Positions 25,993-34,138 of a stretch of DNA of 64,000 nt are shown here, piece by piece. A program made the translations under genes and the position numbers. This stretch comes from Anoxynatronum sibiricum (GTDB lineage: Bacteria > Bacillota > Clostridia > Peptostreptococcales > Tindalliaceae), in NCBI RefSeq assembly GCF_039414295.1, contig NZ_JBCITM010000001.1, forward strand, positions 186,001-250,000, written 5' to 3'. A model generated the notes under the pieces. It was given only the letters and a program-made list of their open reading frames with translations, ran no database searches and was not told where the DNA came from. How positions within the stretch are numbered: the stretch's first letter is position 1; each line of letters starts with the position of its first letter.

Positions 25993-27645
25993 GTGAGAAG
26001 ACAAAATGGCATTTCCATCGAAGATGTGATGAAAATGGAATGCATGAAAAAATGCAGACTGATTGCCGGTTTTGGCGGGATTCGCAACACGGTGTCCAAG
26101 GTGAACATTATGGCTGATCCCGATGTGCTGGAGTGGGTAGAAGCGGGAGAACTGCTTCTTACCACCGCTTATTCTTTTAAGCAGGACGATATCGGAGAAC
26201 AAAAGCAGTTTGTTAAGAAGTCGGCGGAAATGGGTCTGGCCGGTCTGGGTATCAAAATACAGCCCTATCTGAAGGAACTTCACCCAGAGATTATCCAACT
26301 GGCCAACACGCTGAACTTTCCCATCATCGAATTACATGATGCCATTCCGTTCTCCGAAATTATGACGCCAATTTTTCAGGAGATCTTTAACAAGCAGGCT
26401 TCTCTGTTGAAACGAATAGAAAAAATTCATGAACAGCTGATGCATGTGATGCTCAGCGGTGGAGATTTAAAAGCCATCATTGGCGTCGTGGCAGATAATG
26501 TACGGAATCCGGTGCTGGTGAAACTGGAATCGCATGATGAATGGCTGACAGAATGGACAGCTGCAACGCCTGAAATGCAGGAGGCCCTTGCAGAAAATGC
26601 TCGGCAGTTTCTAAAACAGGCAGAGCAACGGGGAGATCGCAATCGCTTTTCAGAAAATATGGTCACACTGATGCAACAGCGTATACGACGCATGGTGATG
26701 CCGATTGTAGTGAAAAGCCGGGTGACTGGATACTTGATGACCTGGGCGGTGGGAACGCCTTTGGGGGGGTTTGATCTGTCGGTTCTGGAATCTGCGTCCA
26801 CCACTATTGCGCTGGAGGTATTGAGACAGCTTTCGGTCATGGATGTTGAAAACCGATACCGCACAGAGTTTTTTGAAGACTTGATTTCCATGGATGACAC
26901 CCGAAAAAAGAAAGCTGTTGAAAAAGCATCTCTCTTTCATTTGAACCCAGGGGATTACTATCTGATGGTGGTTATTAAAATTGACCGGACACCTGAAGGA
27001 TTAACTGACGAAGTGTTTCAAAAAATGAGCTGGATCACCCAGGAAACAGATGCTTATCTTCGTGATACACAACTGCACGCCCTGGTGATTTCCAAAACAG
27101 ACAGCCTGAATGTCATCTTCACTTCGGCTGCTGAAAAGCTTTTAAATGAACAGGTGGCCACATACAGTCAGCAGTTGCTGGCCCGCAAACCAAAAAAACT
27201 GAGAGACATTGGTTTTCGGGTGGGAATCGGGCGCTGTTATCGGCATTTGGAGCAGGTGGATAAGAGTTACACAGACGCGGTGAAGGCGATTCAGCATGGT
27301 CCTTTGATAGGAGAAACAGAAGTTATTTATTTTGAACAGCTGGGTATTTATAAAATTTTATGTCACCCCAGTCTGAAGGAAGAGTTGGAGCGTTTTTATC
27401 AGGCGGTATTACTGCCCTTGGTCAGATACGATGAAAAAAAATCCACGGAGCTGGTGAAAACACTGGAAGTCTATTATCAGCAGGGCGGAAATTTGCGCAA
27501 AACAGCAGAGGTGCTGTTCACTCACTACAATACGACTTTGTACCGGATGGAGAGCATCCAGCGAATCACCGGAATGGATCTGAACCATCATAAAGACCGG
27601 CTTAACCTTGAGGTGGCGTTGAAAGTGAAGAAAATGCTGGAATAG
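25993..27645 (+). CDS. pucR: PucR family transcriptional regulator of the purine locus
   Basis: A DNA-binding activator of about 550 residues. Residues about 1-125 are the PucR N-terminal domain (GISIEDVMKMECMKKCRLIA, then ADPDVLEWVEAGELLLTTAY). A long central sensor region follows, and the C-terminal helix-turn-helix of the PucR/CdaR type includes YYQQGGNLRKTAEVLFTHYN and TTLYRMESIQRITG. B. subtilis PucR controls purine catabolism; this one sits between a purine permease and the fermentation operon, so the same role is inferred. GTG 25993 follows AGGAG by 11 bases; TTG 25972 is an alternative. It is probably autoregulated through the box at 25829. Confidence 0.88.
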   Translation: MRRQNGISIEDVMKMECMKKCRLIAGFGGIRNTVSKVNIMADPDVLEWVEAGELLLTTAYSFKQDDIGEQKQFVKKSAEMGLAGLGIKIQPYLKELHPEIIQLANTLNFPIIELHDAIPFSEIMTPIFQEIFNKQASLLKRIEKIHEQLMHVMLSGGDLKAIIGVVADNVRNPVLVKLESHDEWLTEWTAATPEMQEALAENARQFLKQAEQRGDRNRFSENMVTLMQQRIRRMVMPIVVKSRVTGYLMTWAVGTPLGGFDLSVLESASTTIALEVLRQLSVMDVENRYRTEFFEDLISMDDTRKKKAVEKASLFHLNPGDYYLMVVIKIDRTPEGLTDEVFQKMSWITQETDAYLRDTQLHALVISKTDSLNVIFTSAAEKLLNEQVATYSQQLLARKPKKLRDIGFRVGIGRCYRHLEQVDKSYTDAVKAIQHGPLIGETEVIYFEQLGIYKILCHPSLKEELERFYQAVLLPLVRYDEKKSTELVKTLEVYYQQGGNLRKTAEVLFTHYNTTLYRMESIQRITGMDLNHHKDRLNLEVALKVKKMLE

Positions 27646-27658
27646 AAAGCAGAATAAA

Positions 27659-27705
27659 AGACCTCCCATAAAACAATGATACTGTCTTATGAGAGGTCTT
27701 CAAAT
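27659..27705. terminator. Bidirectional terminator between pucR and the cyclase gene
   Basis: An AAGACCTCCCATAA / TTATGAGAGGTCTT stem with one mismatch. The T tail is better on the minus strand, so it mainly serves the cyclase gene. Confidence 0.7.
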
Positions 27706-27726
27706 GTGCTCAAGGGGTGGTGAGGG

Positions 27727-28419
27727 CTATTCTTCGATCAGTGCAACAGCTCGAATGGGTGAACCGGATCCGTCCCGAATGCGTAGGGGAAGGCCCATAT
27801 ACAGAAAGCGGCGGTTTACGACCAGATGTAGGTTGCACAGGTTTTCGGTGTTGGTGATATCGTACTCACCACACACCAAGTGGCCCGAGAAATCGGTGTC
27901 TTCAGGATGATCAATGGCGGGCGCGTCAACACCTATGTTAACCACTCCCTGTTCTGCCAGCCATTTGGCCCCTTCATAGTTCAGACCGCTGTAAGTGGTC
28001 TGCCAGTGTTCGGTTCCGAAGTAACGGTCAAAATGACCTGTGTAAAGCAAGACAATATCACCACGCTGAATGCTTTGACCCGATTTTTTTACAGCTTCCT
28101 GAAGTTCTCTGGGCCCCATGTGCTGGCGAGGAGTGATATGGGTCAGGTCAATGCAAATGGCACTGCCCCAGAAATGCGTAAGAGGCATGTGGTCGATGGT
28201 GGCACCGCTGGGCTTGTATTCCCAGACGGCATCGGAGTGGGTGCCGCCGTGTTCGCTGATGAGAAGATTGCGAGCAGAAAATCCAAGAGTCTTGCTGCCG
28301 GTTGCCTGCTGATTATCCTGGTGAGTCATGTTGGTCATGATAAATGTGGGCTGGTGCATGGGAAAGACAGACATACCCTGAAAGATTTCCTGAGAAAGGT
28401 CAATAAGCTTTAATGCCAT
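27727..28419 (-). CDS. Cyclase family metal-dependent hydrolase (kynurenine formamidase-like)
   Basis: A 230-residue enzyme of the cyclase/KynB family. The metal motif HGGTHSDA is near residue 57, and a second set of likely ligands lies in DAPAIDHP; IDLTHITPRQHMG is also family-typical. Relatives hydrolyse formamides, cyclic amides and isatin. AGGAGGATTCG precedes the ATG. It faces away from ftcD within the purine locus. By elimination it could open imidazolone to formiminoglycine or hydrolyse a related cyclic amide, but no direct evidence supports this. Confidence 0.85.
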   Translation of the reverse strand: MALKLIDLSQEIFQGMSVFPMHQPTFIMTNMTHQDNQQATGSKTLGFSARNLLISEHGGTHSDAVWEYKPSGATIDHMPLTHFWGSAICIDLTHITPRQHMGPRELQEAVKKSGQSIQRGDIVLLYTGHFDRYFGTEHWQTTYSGLNYEGAKWLAEQGVVNIGVDAPAIDHPEDTDFSGHLVCGEYDITNTENLCNLHLVVNRRFLYMGLPLRIRDGSGSPIRAVALIEE

Positions 28420-28435
28420 TTCGAATCCTCCTTTA

Positions 28436-28462
28436 TGATCATCAATGTGCTTTTGATCATCA
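28436..28462. repeat. Direct repeat TGATCATCA in the cyclase leader
   Basis: TGATCATCA occurs at 28436-28444 and 28454-28462, 18 bases apart, between the minus-strand promoter and the ribosome site of the cyclase gene. Each copy contains the palindrome TGATCA. The second copy touches the -10 element. It may be an operator. Confidence 0.4.
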
Positions 28463-28490
28463 GTATACCCAAGTGGCTGTCAAATAACAA
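28462..28490 (-). promoter_or_regulatory. Promoter of the cyclase gene
   Basis: Minus strand: TTGTTA (28490-28485), a 17-base spacer, TATACT (28467-28462). The remaining part of the 389-base gap to ftcD carries the ftcD promoter region. Confidence 0.55.
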
Positions 28491-28686
28491 CGTTCCTGTC
28501 TTCAATATGATTAGCCAAAAAAAGAACCGGGTAGAAACTCTCTGAGGGAGGTGCTTTCATTGCCACTGGAATAACCTGGCGCTTGCCCACGGATTCTGGA
28601 AGCCAACAAAAAAGCAGCCAGTTAGCAGATGTACACAAGATGACAACGTTATCATCGGTGAAGAATGAGATAAGTTTGTTAATTAA

Positions 28687-28698
28687 TTACAAAGGATT
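28687..28698 (+). promoter_or_regulatory. Candidate PucR box at the ftcD promoter
   Basis: TTACAAAGGATT, identical to the box at pucR, placed just before a weak TTGTCT (28699-28704) and a TATGAT -10 (28725-28730; spacer 20). A weak promoter with a box at the -35 suggests activation. Confidence 0.5.
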
Positions 28699-28808
28699 TT
28701 GTCTGAATCTGTTGAAAAATAGGATATGATAGTAAGTGAAGAAATAAAGCAGCTCTGTTAACAAACAAATACTGTTTACAGGCAAAGAATGTTGAAGGAG
28801 GCGTGTCC

Positions 28809-29717
28809 ATGTCTGCTGAGAAACAATATGTACTGGCAGTACCAAATTTTAGCGAAGGCCGCAGAAAAGATGTTATTGAAGCGGTGGCGGCAACACTGAA
28901 AAATCGCACAGGCGTGACGCTGGTCAGTGTTGAACCTGAACATGATTTCAACCGAACAGTCATCACAGTCATCGGCGAACCGGAGCCATTGAAAGAAGCG
29001 TTGCTGGAAATGGCGGGCAAGAGCTATGAACTTATTAACATGGAAGAACAACAGGGCAGCCATCCCCGCATTGGAGCACAGGATACCATTCCGCTCTTTC
29101 CTTTCAAGAATATCAGCCTGGAAGCCTGCACCCAGCTGGCGGAGGAAATTGGACAGGCAGTGTATGAGCGCTATCAGGTGCCGGTGTTTTTTTCCGGACA
29201 GAATGCCCGGAATGAAGATCGAAAGGCGCTGTCATTCATTCGAAAAGGTCAATATGAAGGTTTGAAAGAAGTGGCCCATACAGACGAGCGCAAACCGGAT
29301 ATCGGACCCGCTGCTTTGCATCCCACAGCCGGAGCCACCATCGTCAGCGCTGACACCGAAGGATTGACAGCCTACAACGTGTTCCTGGCAACAGAAGATC
29401 TTACGATTGCCAAAGAAATAGCCAAGGGAGTCAGAGGGCCCAGTGGCGGGTTTTCCACGGTGCGTGCCGTGGGCATTAAGTTTCCGGAACGATCTGGGGT
29501 GGTGGTATCTATGAATATGTTCGACTGTGGCGCAACCCCTCTCTATCGCACCTTTAACTTTGTCAAGCAGGAAGCGGCCCGATATGGGGTGGCTGTGACT
29601 GGCTCAGAGCTGGTGGGACCAGTGAAGTTGGACTACCTGTTGAACTCACTGGAGTTTTACCTGGGACTGGAAGGCTTCCGAAAAGAACAGATTTTGGAAA
29701 CGCACCTGATGAAATAA
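28809..29717 (+). CDS. ftcD: Glutamate/glycine formimidoyltransferase
   Basis: Transfers a formimino group to tetrahydrofolate. The protein of about 302 residues is the transferase domain only, with no fused cyclodeaminase. Family segments include VPNFSEGRRKDVIEAV, SHPRIGAQDTIPLFPF, the N/C subdomain junction around PDIGPAALHPTAGAT, and VRAVGIKFPERSGV. In clostridial purine fermentation the donor is formiminoglycine, yielding glycine and formimino-THF; the purine context makes that more likely here than histidine breakdown. AAGGAGG lies seven bases before ATG 28809. It heads the plus-strand run that continues to 48221. Confidence 0.92.
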   Translation: MSAEKQYVLAVPNFSEGRRKDVIEAVAATLKNRTGVTLVSVEPEHDFNRTVITVIGEPEPLKEALLEMAGKSYELINMEEQQGSHPRIGAQDTIPLFPFKNISLEACTQLAEEIGQAVYERYQVPVFFSGQNARNEDRKALSFIRKGQYEGLKEVAHTDERKPDIGPAALHPTAGATIVSADTEGLTAYNVFLATEDLTIAKEIAKGVRGPSGGFSTVRAVGIKFPERSGVVVSMNMFDCGATPLYRTFNFVKQEAARYGVAVTGSELVGPVKLDYLLNSLEFYLGLEGFRKEQILETHLMK

Positions 29718-29750
29718 CCCTGAGAATATTCCTGTAAAAATGACGCATGC

Positions 29751-29780
29751 CCGGCGCTTCTGGCCATCATAGGGCGCCGG
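29751..29780 (+). other. Intercistronic stem-loop
   Basis: CCGGCGC (29751-29757) pairs with GCGCCGG (29774-29780) without a T tail. It lies between ftcD and the hydantoinase-type gene and is likely an mRNA stability or processing element. Confidence 0.55.
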
Positions 29781-29832
29781 TAGATATCGATTCATCAACC
29801 AAATTATTCACCAATACCAAGGAGGTTAACTT

Positions 29833-31281
29833 ATGAAAGCTGATGTTGTTGTCAAGAATGCCCGCATTCCACAGGGAGATGACACTATATTAACCAATAT
29901 TCTTGTCGTGGATGAGAAAATTGCAGGTTTTGTCACTGATTTGGAAGGTGTCGAGTATGACCATGAAATTGATGCCATGGGTCATCTGACCATTCCCGGC
30001 TGCTTCGATTCCCACACCCACTTCATGGACCCGGGTTTTGAACACCGGGAAAATTTCCTCACGGGTACTTCATCTGCAGCTGCTGGCGGTCTGACCACCA
30101 TCATGGACATGCCCTGCTGCTCCAAGCCTTCAGTGAGAAGTATTCCAGAACTGGAAAGCAAGCTGAACCGAATAAAAGACAAAGCCGTTATCGACTTTTG
30201 CTTCTGGGGCGGCGTGACCGGTGAAGACATCCGCGCAGGCAAGTATGATATTGTCAAAGAGCAGGCTGATTATGGCGTATGCGCGTTCAAGGTTTACATG
30301 ACACCTTCAGTACCCACCTATGAGCGGGTGACTGATCCTGAAATGCTGGAAGCCTTCAGACTGGTTGCTGAAACAGGTCTTGTGGTGGGGATCCATGCTG
30401 AAAACTATGCCATGTGCGATTATTTTGTGAAAAAGTTCAAAGAAGAAGGCCGCACCGATGGTCCCGCATGGGCCGAAGCTCGACTGGAGCTGGCTGAAAA
30501 AGCAGCCATCCAGCTGGGAATCAGCTTTGCAGAAGAAACTGGGGCTCGTCTTCACATTGTGCACATGAGCACTGGCATTGGTGCCAAACTGGTGGGTGAA
30601 GCCAAACAAAAAGGGCTTGATGTGACTTCAGAAACATGCCCCCATTATTTGATGCTGAACTATCAGGAAGCCATGACAGAGCACCGGCAGTTTGCCAAAA
30701 TCGCACCACCTCTTCGCACCAAAAAAGATAACGAAGAGTTGTGGGAAGGTCTGCGAAATGGCAGCGTTGACTTTATGGGAACCGACCATGCGCCTTATGA
30801 AATTGCCACTGAGAAAGAAGGCATTGTGGATGGCGTTGAACTGGATATCTGGAACTCTTTCCCGGGAATTCCGGGAGTGGAAACACTGGTACCCATCATG
30901 GTCAGTGAAGGCTATAACAAGGGCCGCTTAAGCCTCAGCAGATTGGTGGAAGTACTCAGCACCAGTGCTGCAAAGCAATACGGTCTTTACCCGAAAAAAG
31001 GCGCCATGCATATTGGTTCTGATGCCGACTTTACCATCATTGATCTGGACAAAGAATGGACCATCGACCAGAAAGAAACCTATTCCATGGCCAAATACAA
31101 CCCCCTTCATGGCATCAAACTGAAAGGAAAACCCTTCAAAACCGTGGTACGTGGAACGGTGGTCTATGAAGATGGCAAAGGAATCGTTGGCAAGCCTGGT
31201 TATGGTCAGTTTGTTAAACGTCAAAACATTCAAAAGCTGCCCCGCACCATCAACTTTACCGGAGTGGATTTTAGATCCTAA
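29833..31281 (+). CDS. Hydantoinase/allantoinase-type cyclic amidohydrolase (candidate xanthine amidohydrolase)
   Basis: A 482-residue, two-metal cyclic amidohydrolase. The metal site is complete: His61/His63 in DSHTHFMDPG, carbamylated Lys153 in AFKVYMT, His188 in GIHAEN, His244 in IVHMST and Asp318 in GTDHAP. SETCPHYL is the substrate-binding signature. The family opens hydantoins, dihydropyrimidines or allantoin. Within this locus the logical substrate is the six-membered ring of xanthine, giving 4-ureido-5-imidazolecarboxylate; allantoinase is the main alternative. AAGGAGG precedes the ATG. No microcompartment targeting peptide is obvious, although residues 460-482 form a short tail. Confidence 0.85.
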   Translation: MKADVVVKNARIPQGDDTILTNILVVDEKIAGFVTDLEGVEYDHEIDAMGHLTIPGCFDSHTHFMDPGFEHRENFLTGTSSAAAGGLTTIMDMPCCSKPSVRSIPELESKLNRIKDKAVIDFCFWGGVTGEDIRAGKYDIVKEQADYGVCAFKVYMTPSVPTYERVTDPEMLEAFRLVAETGLVVGIHAENYAMCDYFVKKFKEEGRTDGPAWAEARLELAEKAAIQLGISFAEETGARLHIVHMSTGIGAKLVGEAKQKGLDVTSETCPHYLMLNYQEAMTEHRQFAKIAPPLRTKKDNEELWEGLRNGSVDFMGTDHAPYEIATEKEGIVDGVELDIWNSFPGIPGVETLVPIMVSEGYNKGRLSLSRLVEVLSTSAAKQYGLYPKKGAMHIGSDADFTIIDLDKEWTIDQKETYSMAKYNPLHGIKLKGKPFKTVVRGTVVYEDGKGIVGKPGYGQFVKRQNIQKLPRTINFTGVDFRS

Positions 31282-31318
31282 TCATTCTTAGAGAAGTATG
31301 AAATGAAAAATGGCAAAA

Positions 31319-31351
31319 GGGACGGCAGTAACCTTAGGGAACAGCCGTCCC
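31319..31351 (+). other. Intercistronic stem-loop
   Basis: GGGACGGC / GCCGTCCC (8 bp) between the amidohydrolase and the amidase genes. No T tail, so it is probably not a terminator. Confidence 0.55.
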
Positions 31352-31425
31352 AATCAGTCAAATCATGCTTTGTGTAGTTGAAAACGAATGGTAATCAAGT
31401 GTTTCATATCAAAGGAGGAAATAAA

Positions 31426-32028
31426 ATGCCAAGACATGCCATTTTAGTCATTGACATGTTAAATGATTTTGTTGGAGAAAAAGCACCACTGCGCTGCCCA
31501 GGCGGCGATGACATTATTGAACCACTGCAGAAGGTTTTTAAATGGGTACGTGCCCGCAAGGATGATGATGTGCATCTGGTGCACATTCAGGAAGCTCACC
31601 GTAAGAACGATGCCGACTTTAAAGTGCGTCCGGTACACGCAGTGGACGGCACCTGGGGTTCTGATTTTATTCCGGAACTATACCCTGAAGGCGATGAGTA
31701 TATTGTGAAAAAGCGGCGTCACAGTGGATTTGCCCACACCGATCTGGATCTATATTTAAAAGAAGAGAAAATTGATACCGTCGTGGTAACTGGTGTTTGG
31801 ACAAACGTTTGTGTGCGCAGTACTGCCACCGATGCCCTGGCCAATGCGTATAAAGTGATCACCCTCAGTGACGGATGCGCCTCCAAAACACAGGCAATGC
31901 ATGAACATGGCCTGGTGGATCTCAGCATTTTCACAAAAGTGATGACCATCGATGAGTACATTGATGCCTGGGAAAAAGGAGAAGATCCATGGCTGGGTGG
32001 CGGCGACGCTGAAAACAAAGTAGAATAG
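31426..32028 (+). CDS. Isochorismatase-fold cysteine hydrolase (candidate ureido amidohydrolase)
   Basis: A 200-residue cysteine hydrolase. The triad is visible: Asp10 in VIDMLNDF, Lys95/96 in EYIVKKRRHSGF, and Cys129 in WTNVCVRST, with the preceding cis-peptide site VTGVW. The family includes N-carbamoylsarcosine amidase, ureidoacrylate amidohydrolase (RutB) and nicotinamidase. Placed between a ring-opening amidohydrolase and a decarboxylase, removal of the carbamoyl group of 4-ureido-5-imidazolecarboxylate is the simplest role. ATG 31426 follows AAAGGAGG closely. Confidence 0.87.
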   Translation: MPRHAILVIDMLNDFVGEKAPLRCPGGDDIIEPLQKVFKWVRARKDDDVHLVHIQEAHRKNDADFKVRPVHAVDGTWGSDFIPELYPEGDEYIVKKRRHSGFAHTDLDLYLKEEKIDTVVVTGVWTNVCVRSTATDALANAYKVITLSDGCASKTQAMHEHGLVDLSIFTKVMTIDEYIDAWEKGEDPWLGGGDAENKVE

Positions 32029-32065
32029 AAAAAAGAGCTGCTGATGATGAGGCAGCCAAACAGGG

Positions 32066-32094
32066 TGAATGCTGTCTTTTCAGGGCAGCATTCA
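32066..32094 (+). other. Intercistronic stem-loop
   Basis: TGAATGCTG (32066-32074) pairs with CAGCATTCA (32086-32094), just upstream of ubiX. No T run. Confidence 0.55.
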
Positions 32095-32122
32095 TTGAAA
32101 TTGGAAGGATGTGGCGCAACCC

Positions 32123-32677
32123 ATGAAAATCATTGTCGGTATTTCCGGCGGCAGCTGTGCCATCTATGGCGTTGCGTTGCTGCAGGTTTTAAAACAACTT
32201 GGCATTGAGAGTCACTTGGTGGTTTCCACCATGGGGGAGCATGTGGTAAATCATGAGTGTGGCATGAGTCTTGAAGAGCTGAAACAACTGGCAACAGTGA
32301 CTCATGATAACAAGGATCTGGCGGCACCTATTTCCAGCGGTTCCTTTCGAACAGACGGAATGGTGATTATTCCCTGCTCCATGCGGACGCTGGCCGCCGT
32401 GGCCAATGGCATCTCAGACAATCTGCTCACCAGGGCGGCAGACGTGGTCATGAAGGAAAAGCGAAAGCTGGTGGTGGTCCCACGGGAAACACCCCTCAGT
32501 GTGATCCATCTGGAGAATATGCTAAAGCTGGCCCGTATGGGAGTGACCGTCCTTCCGGCATCACCTGGTTTCTATCACCACCCTGAAAATCTTGAGGATA
32601 TTATTGCCATCATGGTGGGCCGCACCCTTGATCAGTTGGGCATCGATCACCAGCTGTTCAAGAGATGGGGAACCTAA
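32123..32677 (+). CDS. ubiX: UbiX-type flavin prenyltransferase
   Basis: Makes prenylated FMN, the cofactor of UbiD decarboxylases, from FMN and dimethylallyl phosphate. About 184 residues, a normal length. Flavin-binding segments are clear: GISGGSCAIYG at the start, IPCSMRTLAAVANGISDNLL in the middle, then VPRETPLSVIHLENM and PASPGFYHHP near the end. It lies 85 bases ahead of the ubiD-like gene, the usual pairing. ATG 32123 is preferred to GTG 32111 by protein fit, although the ribosome site (GGAAGGA) is then 13 bases away; the start is not certain. Confidence 0.92.
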   Translation: MKIIVGISGGSCAIYGVALLQVLKQLGIESHLVVSTMGEHVVNHECGMSLEELKQLATVTHDNKDLAAPISSGSFRTDGMVIIPCSMRTLAAVANGISDNLLTRAADVVMKEKRKLVVVPRETPLSVIHLENMLKLARMGVTVLPASPGFYHHPENLEDIIAIMVGRTLDQLGIDHQLFKRWGT

Positions 32678-32709
32678 TCAAAAGAGCTTCGAAAAGTGAT
32701 ATGCTGTGG

Positions 32710-32715
32710 TATAAT
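32710..32715 (+). promoter_or_regulatory. Possible internal promoter -10 before the UbiD-like gene
   Basis: TATAAT at 32710-32715 with TTCGAA 16 bases upstream (32688-32693). It may add expression of the decarboxylase and shell genes. Confidence 0.35.
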
Positions 32716-32762
32716 AAAGCAATCAAATACAGTGGGTAAAACCTGCAGAAAGGAGGGAGTGG

Positions 32763-34115
32763 ATGGAAAGGCAAATGCTCAGAGCAACCCTGGAAGCCTT
32801 TCGAAAAAGAGGTGACCTGAAGGTATGCCAGACGGAAGTTGACCCGATATTTGAGCTGGGAGCCGTTTTGAAATATTACCGGAACGAAGTGCCTATTCTT
32901 TTTGAGCGCGTCAAAGGTTACCAAATGCCAGTTGCTGGTGCTATTTTTGGTGAACGGAGTGCTTACTACGACCTTATGGGGATGACACCGGAGAATCGCC
33001 TCTTTAAAATGATGGCAGCGGTGGCTAACCCACAGCCAACCCGACTGCTACCCAATGGACCGGTGAAAGAGAATATTGTCACCAGTCGCATCGATCTGCA
33101 GCGCATGTTCCCAATTCCCAAGTTTCATGAAGATGATTCTTCCACCTACCTCACATCAGGGATCGTGGTGCTGAAAGATCCAGAAACCGGCCAAACCCAC
33201 ATTTCTGTGCGAAGACTTCAAATCAATGGTGGCAATGAAGTGAGCGTGTTGGTGGCCTCGCCCCTGGCTCAACGCCAATACGCCCAGATGGAGGCTCAGA
33301 ATCGACCATTGGAAATTGCCATCGTGCTGGGGTATGATCACACCCTTTTATTGGCTTCACAGATCAGCAGCGAGGTTTATGGTGTCGATAAGTATCAGGT
33401 TGACAGTGCCATGAGGGGAGAACCATTGGAACTGGTGAAATGCCACAGTGTTGATCTGGAAGTGCCTGCTTATGCGGAAATGGTGCTGGAAGGCATTATG
33501 CCGCCACATAAACGCAAGCCAGAAGGCCCCTTTGGAGAGCTTATGGGATACTATGGCGGCGTGGGGCCTCATCCGGTGGCAGAAATAAAGACGGTGATGC
33601 ACCGAAATCAGGCGATTTTTCTGACGGCTTTTCCATGTCGTGAAGAACATCTTTCCAACGGCCTGATCAGGGAAATGGAGCTCTACAATGCTGTTAAACT
33701 GATGGCTGATGTGGCTGATGTTAACGTGACCGTGTCAGGAGGCTGCCGCTTTCATGCAGTGGTGGCGATTCGCAATGCACGGCCAGGGCAGGCAAAAAGT
33801 GCCATCCTGGCGGCGCTGGGGAGCAACAAGGACTTGAAGCATGTGGTCATTGTGAATGATGATGTGAACATTTACAGTCATGACGATGTGGAAGCAGCCA
33901 TCGCCACCCGGTTCCAGGCTTCTCGAGATCTGGTGGTGATCCCCGATGCCATCGGGTCAGGGCTGGACCCGTCCAACAGCCTGCGGGGTGTTACCGATAA
34001 AATGGGATTGGACGCCACCCGACCAACGGATGAAAACGGGCAACGATTCCATCGGGCGGTGATTCCGGGATATGAAAAGATCGATATCAGCCGATATTTT
34101 CCGGGTGAAAACTAA
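32763..34115 (+). CDS. UbiD family prenyl-FMN decarboxylase (candidate 4-amino-5-imidazolecarboxylate decarboxylase)
   Basis: A 450-residue UbiD-family (de)carboxylase. Typical elements are VTSRIDLQRMFPIPKFHEDD, SVRRLQINGGNEVSV, the glutamate-bearing EGPFGELMGYYGG, and a late VIPDAIGSGLDPS. UbiD enzymes reversibly decarboxylate unsaturated or aromatic acids using prenyl-FMN. The substrate here cannot be read out, but the neighbouring enzymes would deliver 4-amino-5-imidazolecarboxylate, whose decarboxylation to 4-aminoimidazole is a known step of clostridial purine fermentation. GGAGGGAG precedes ATG 32763. The first shell gene begins 23 bases after its stop, so it is the prime cargo candidate. 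Confidence 0.9.
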   Translation: MERQMLRATLEAFRKRGDLKVCQTEVDPIFELGAVLKYYRNEVPILFERVKGYQMPVAGAIFGERSAYYDLMGMTPENRLFKMMAAVANPQPTRLLPNGPVKENIVTSRIDLQRMFPIPKFHEDDSSTYLTSGIVVLKDPETGQTHISVRRLQINGGNEVSVLVASPLAQRQYAQMEAQNRPLEIAIVLGYDHTLLLASQISSEVYGVDKYQVDSAMRGEPLELVKCHSVDLEVPAYAEMVLEGIMPPHKRKPEGPFGELMGYYGGVGPHPVAEIKTVMHRNQAIFLTAFPCREEHLSNGLIREMELYNAVKLMADVADVNVTVSGGCRFHAVVAIRNARPGQAKSAILAALGSNKDLKHVVIVNDDVNIYSHDDVEAAIATRFQASRDLVVIPDAIGSGLDPSNSLRGVTDKMGLDATRPTDENGQRFHRAVIPGYEKIDISRYFPGEN

Positions 34116-34138
34116 CGTGAAGGATGGAGATGGTAGTA

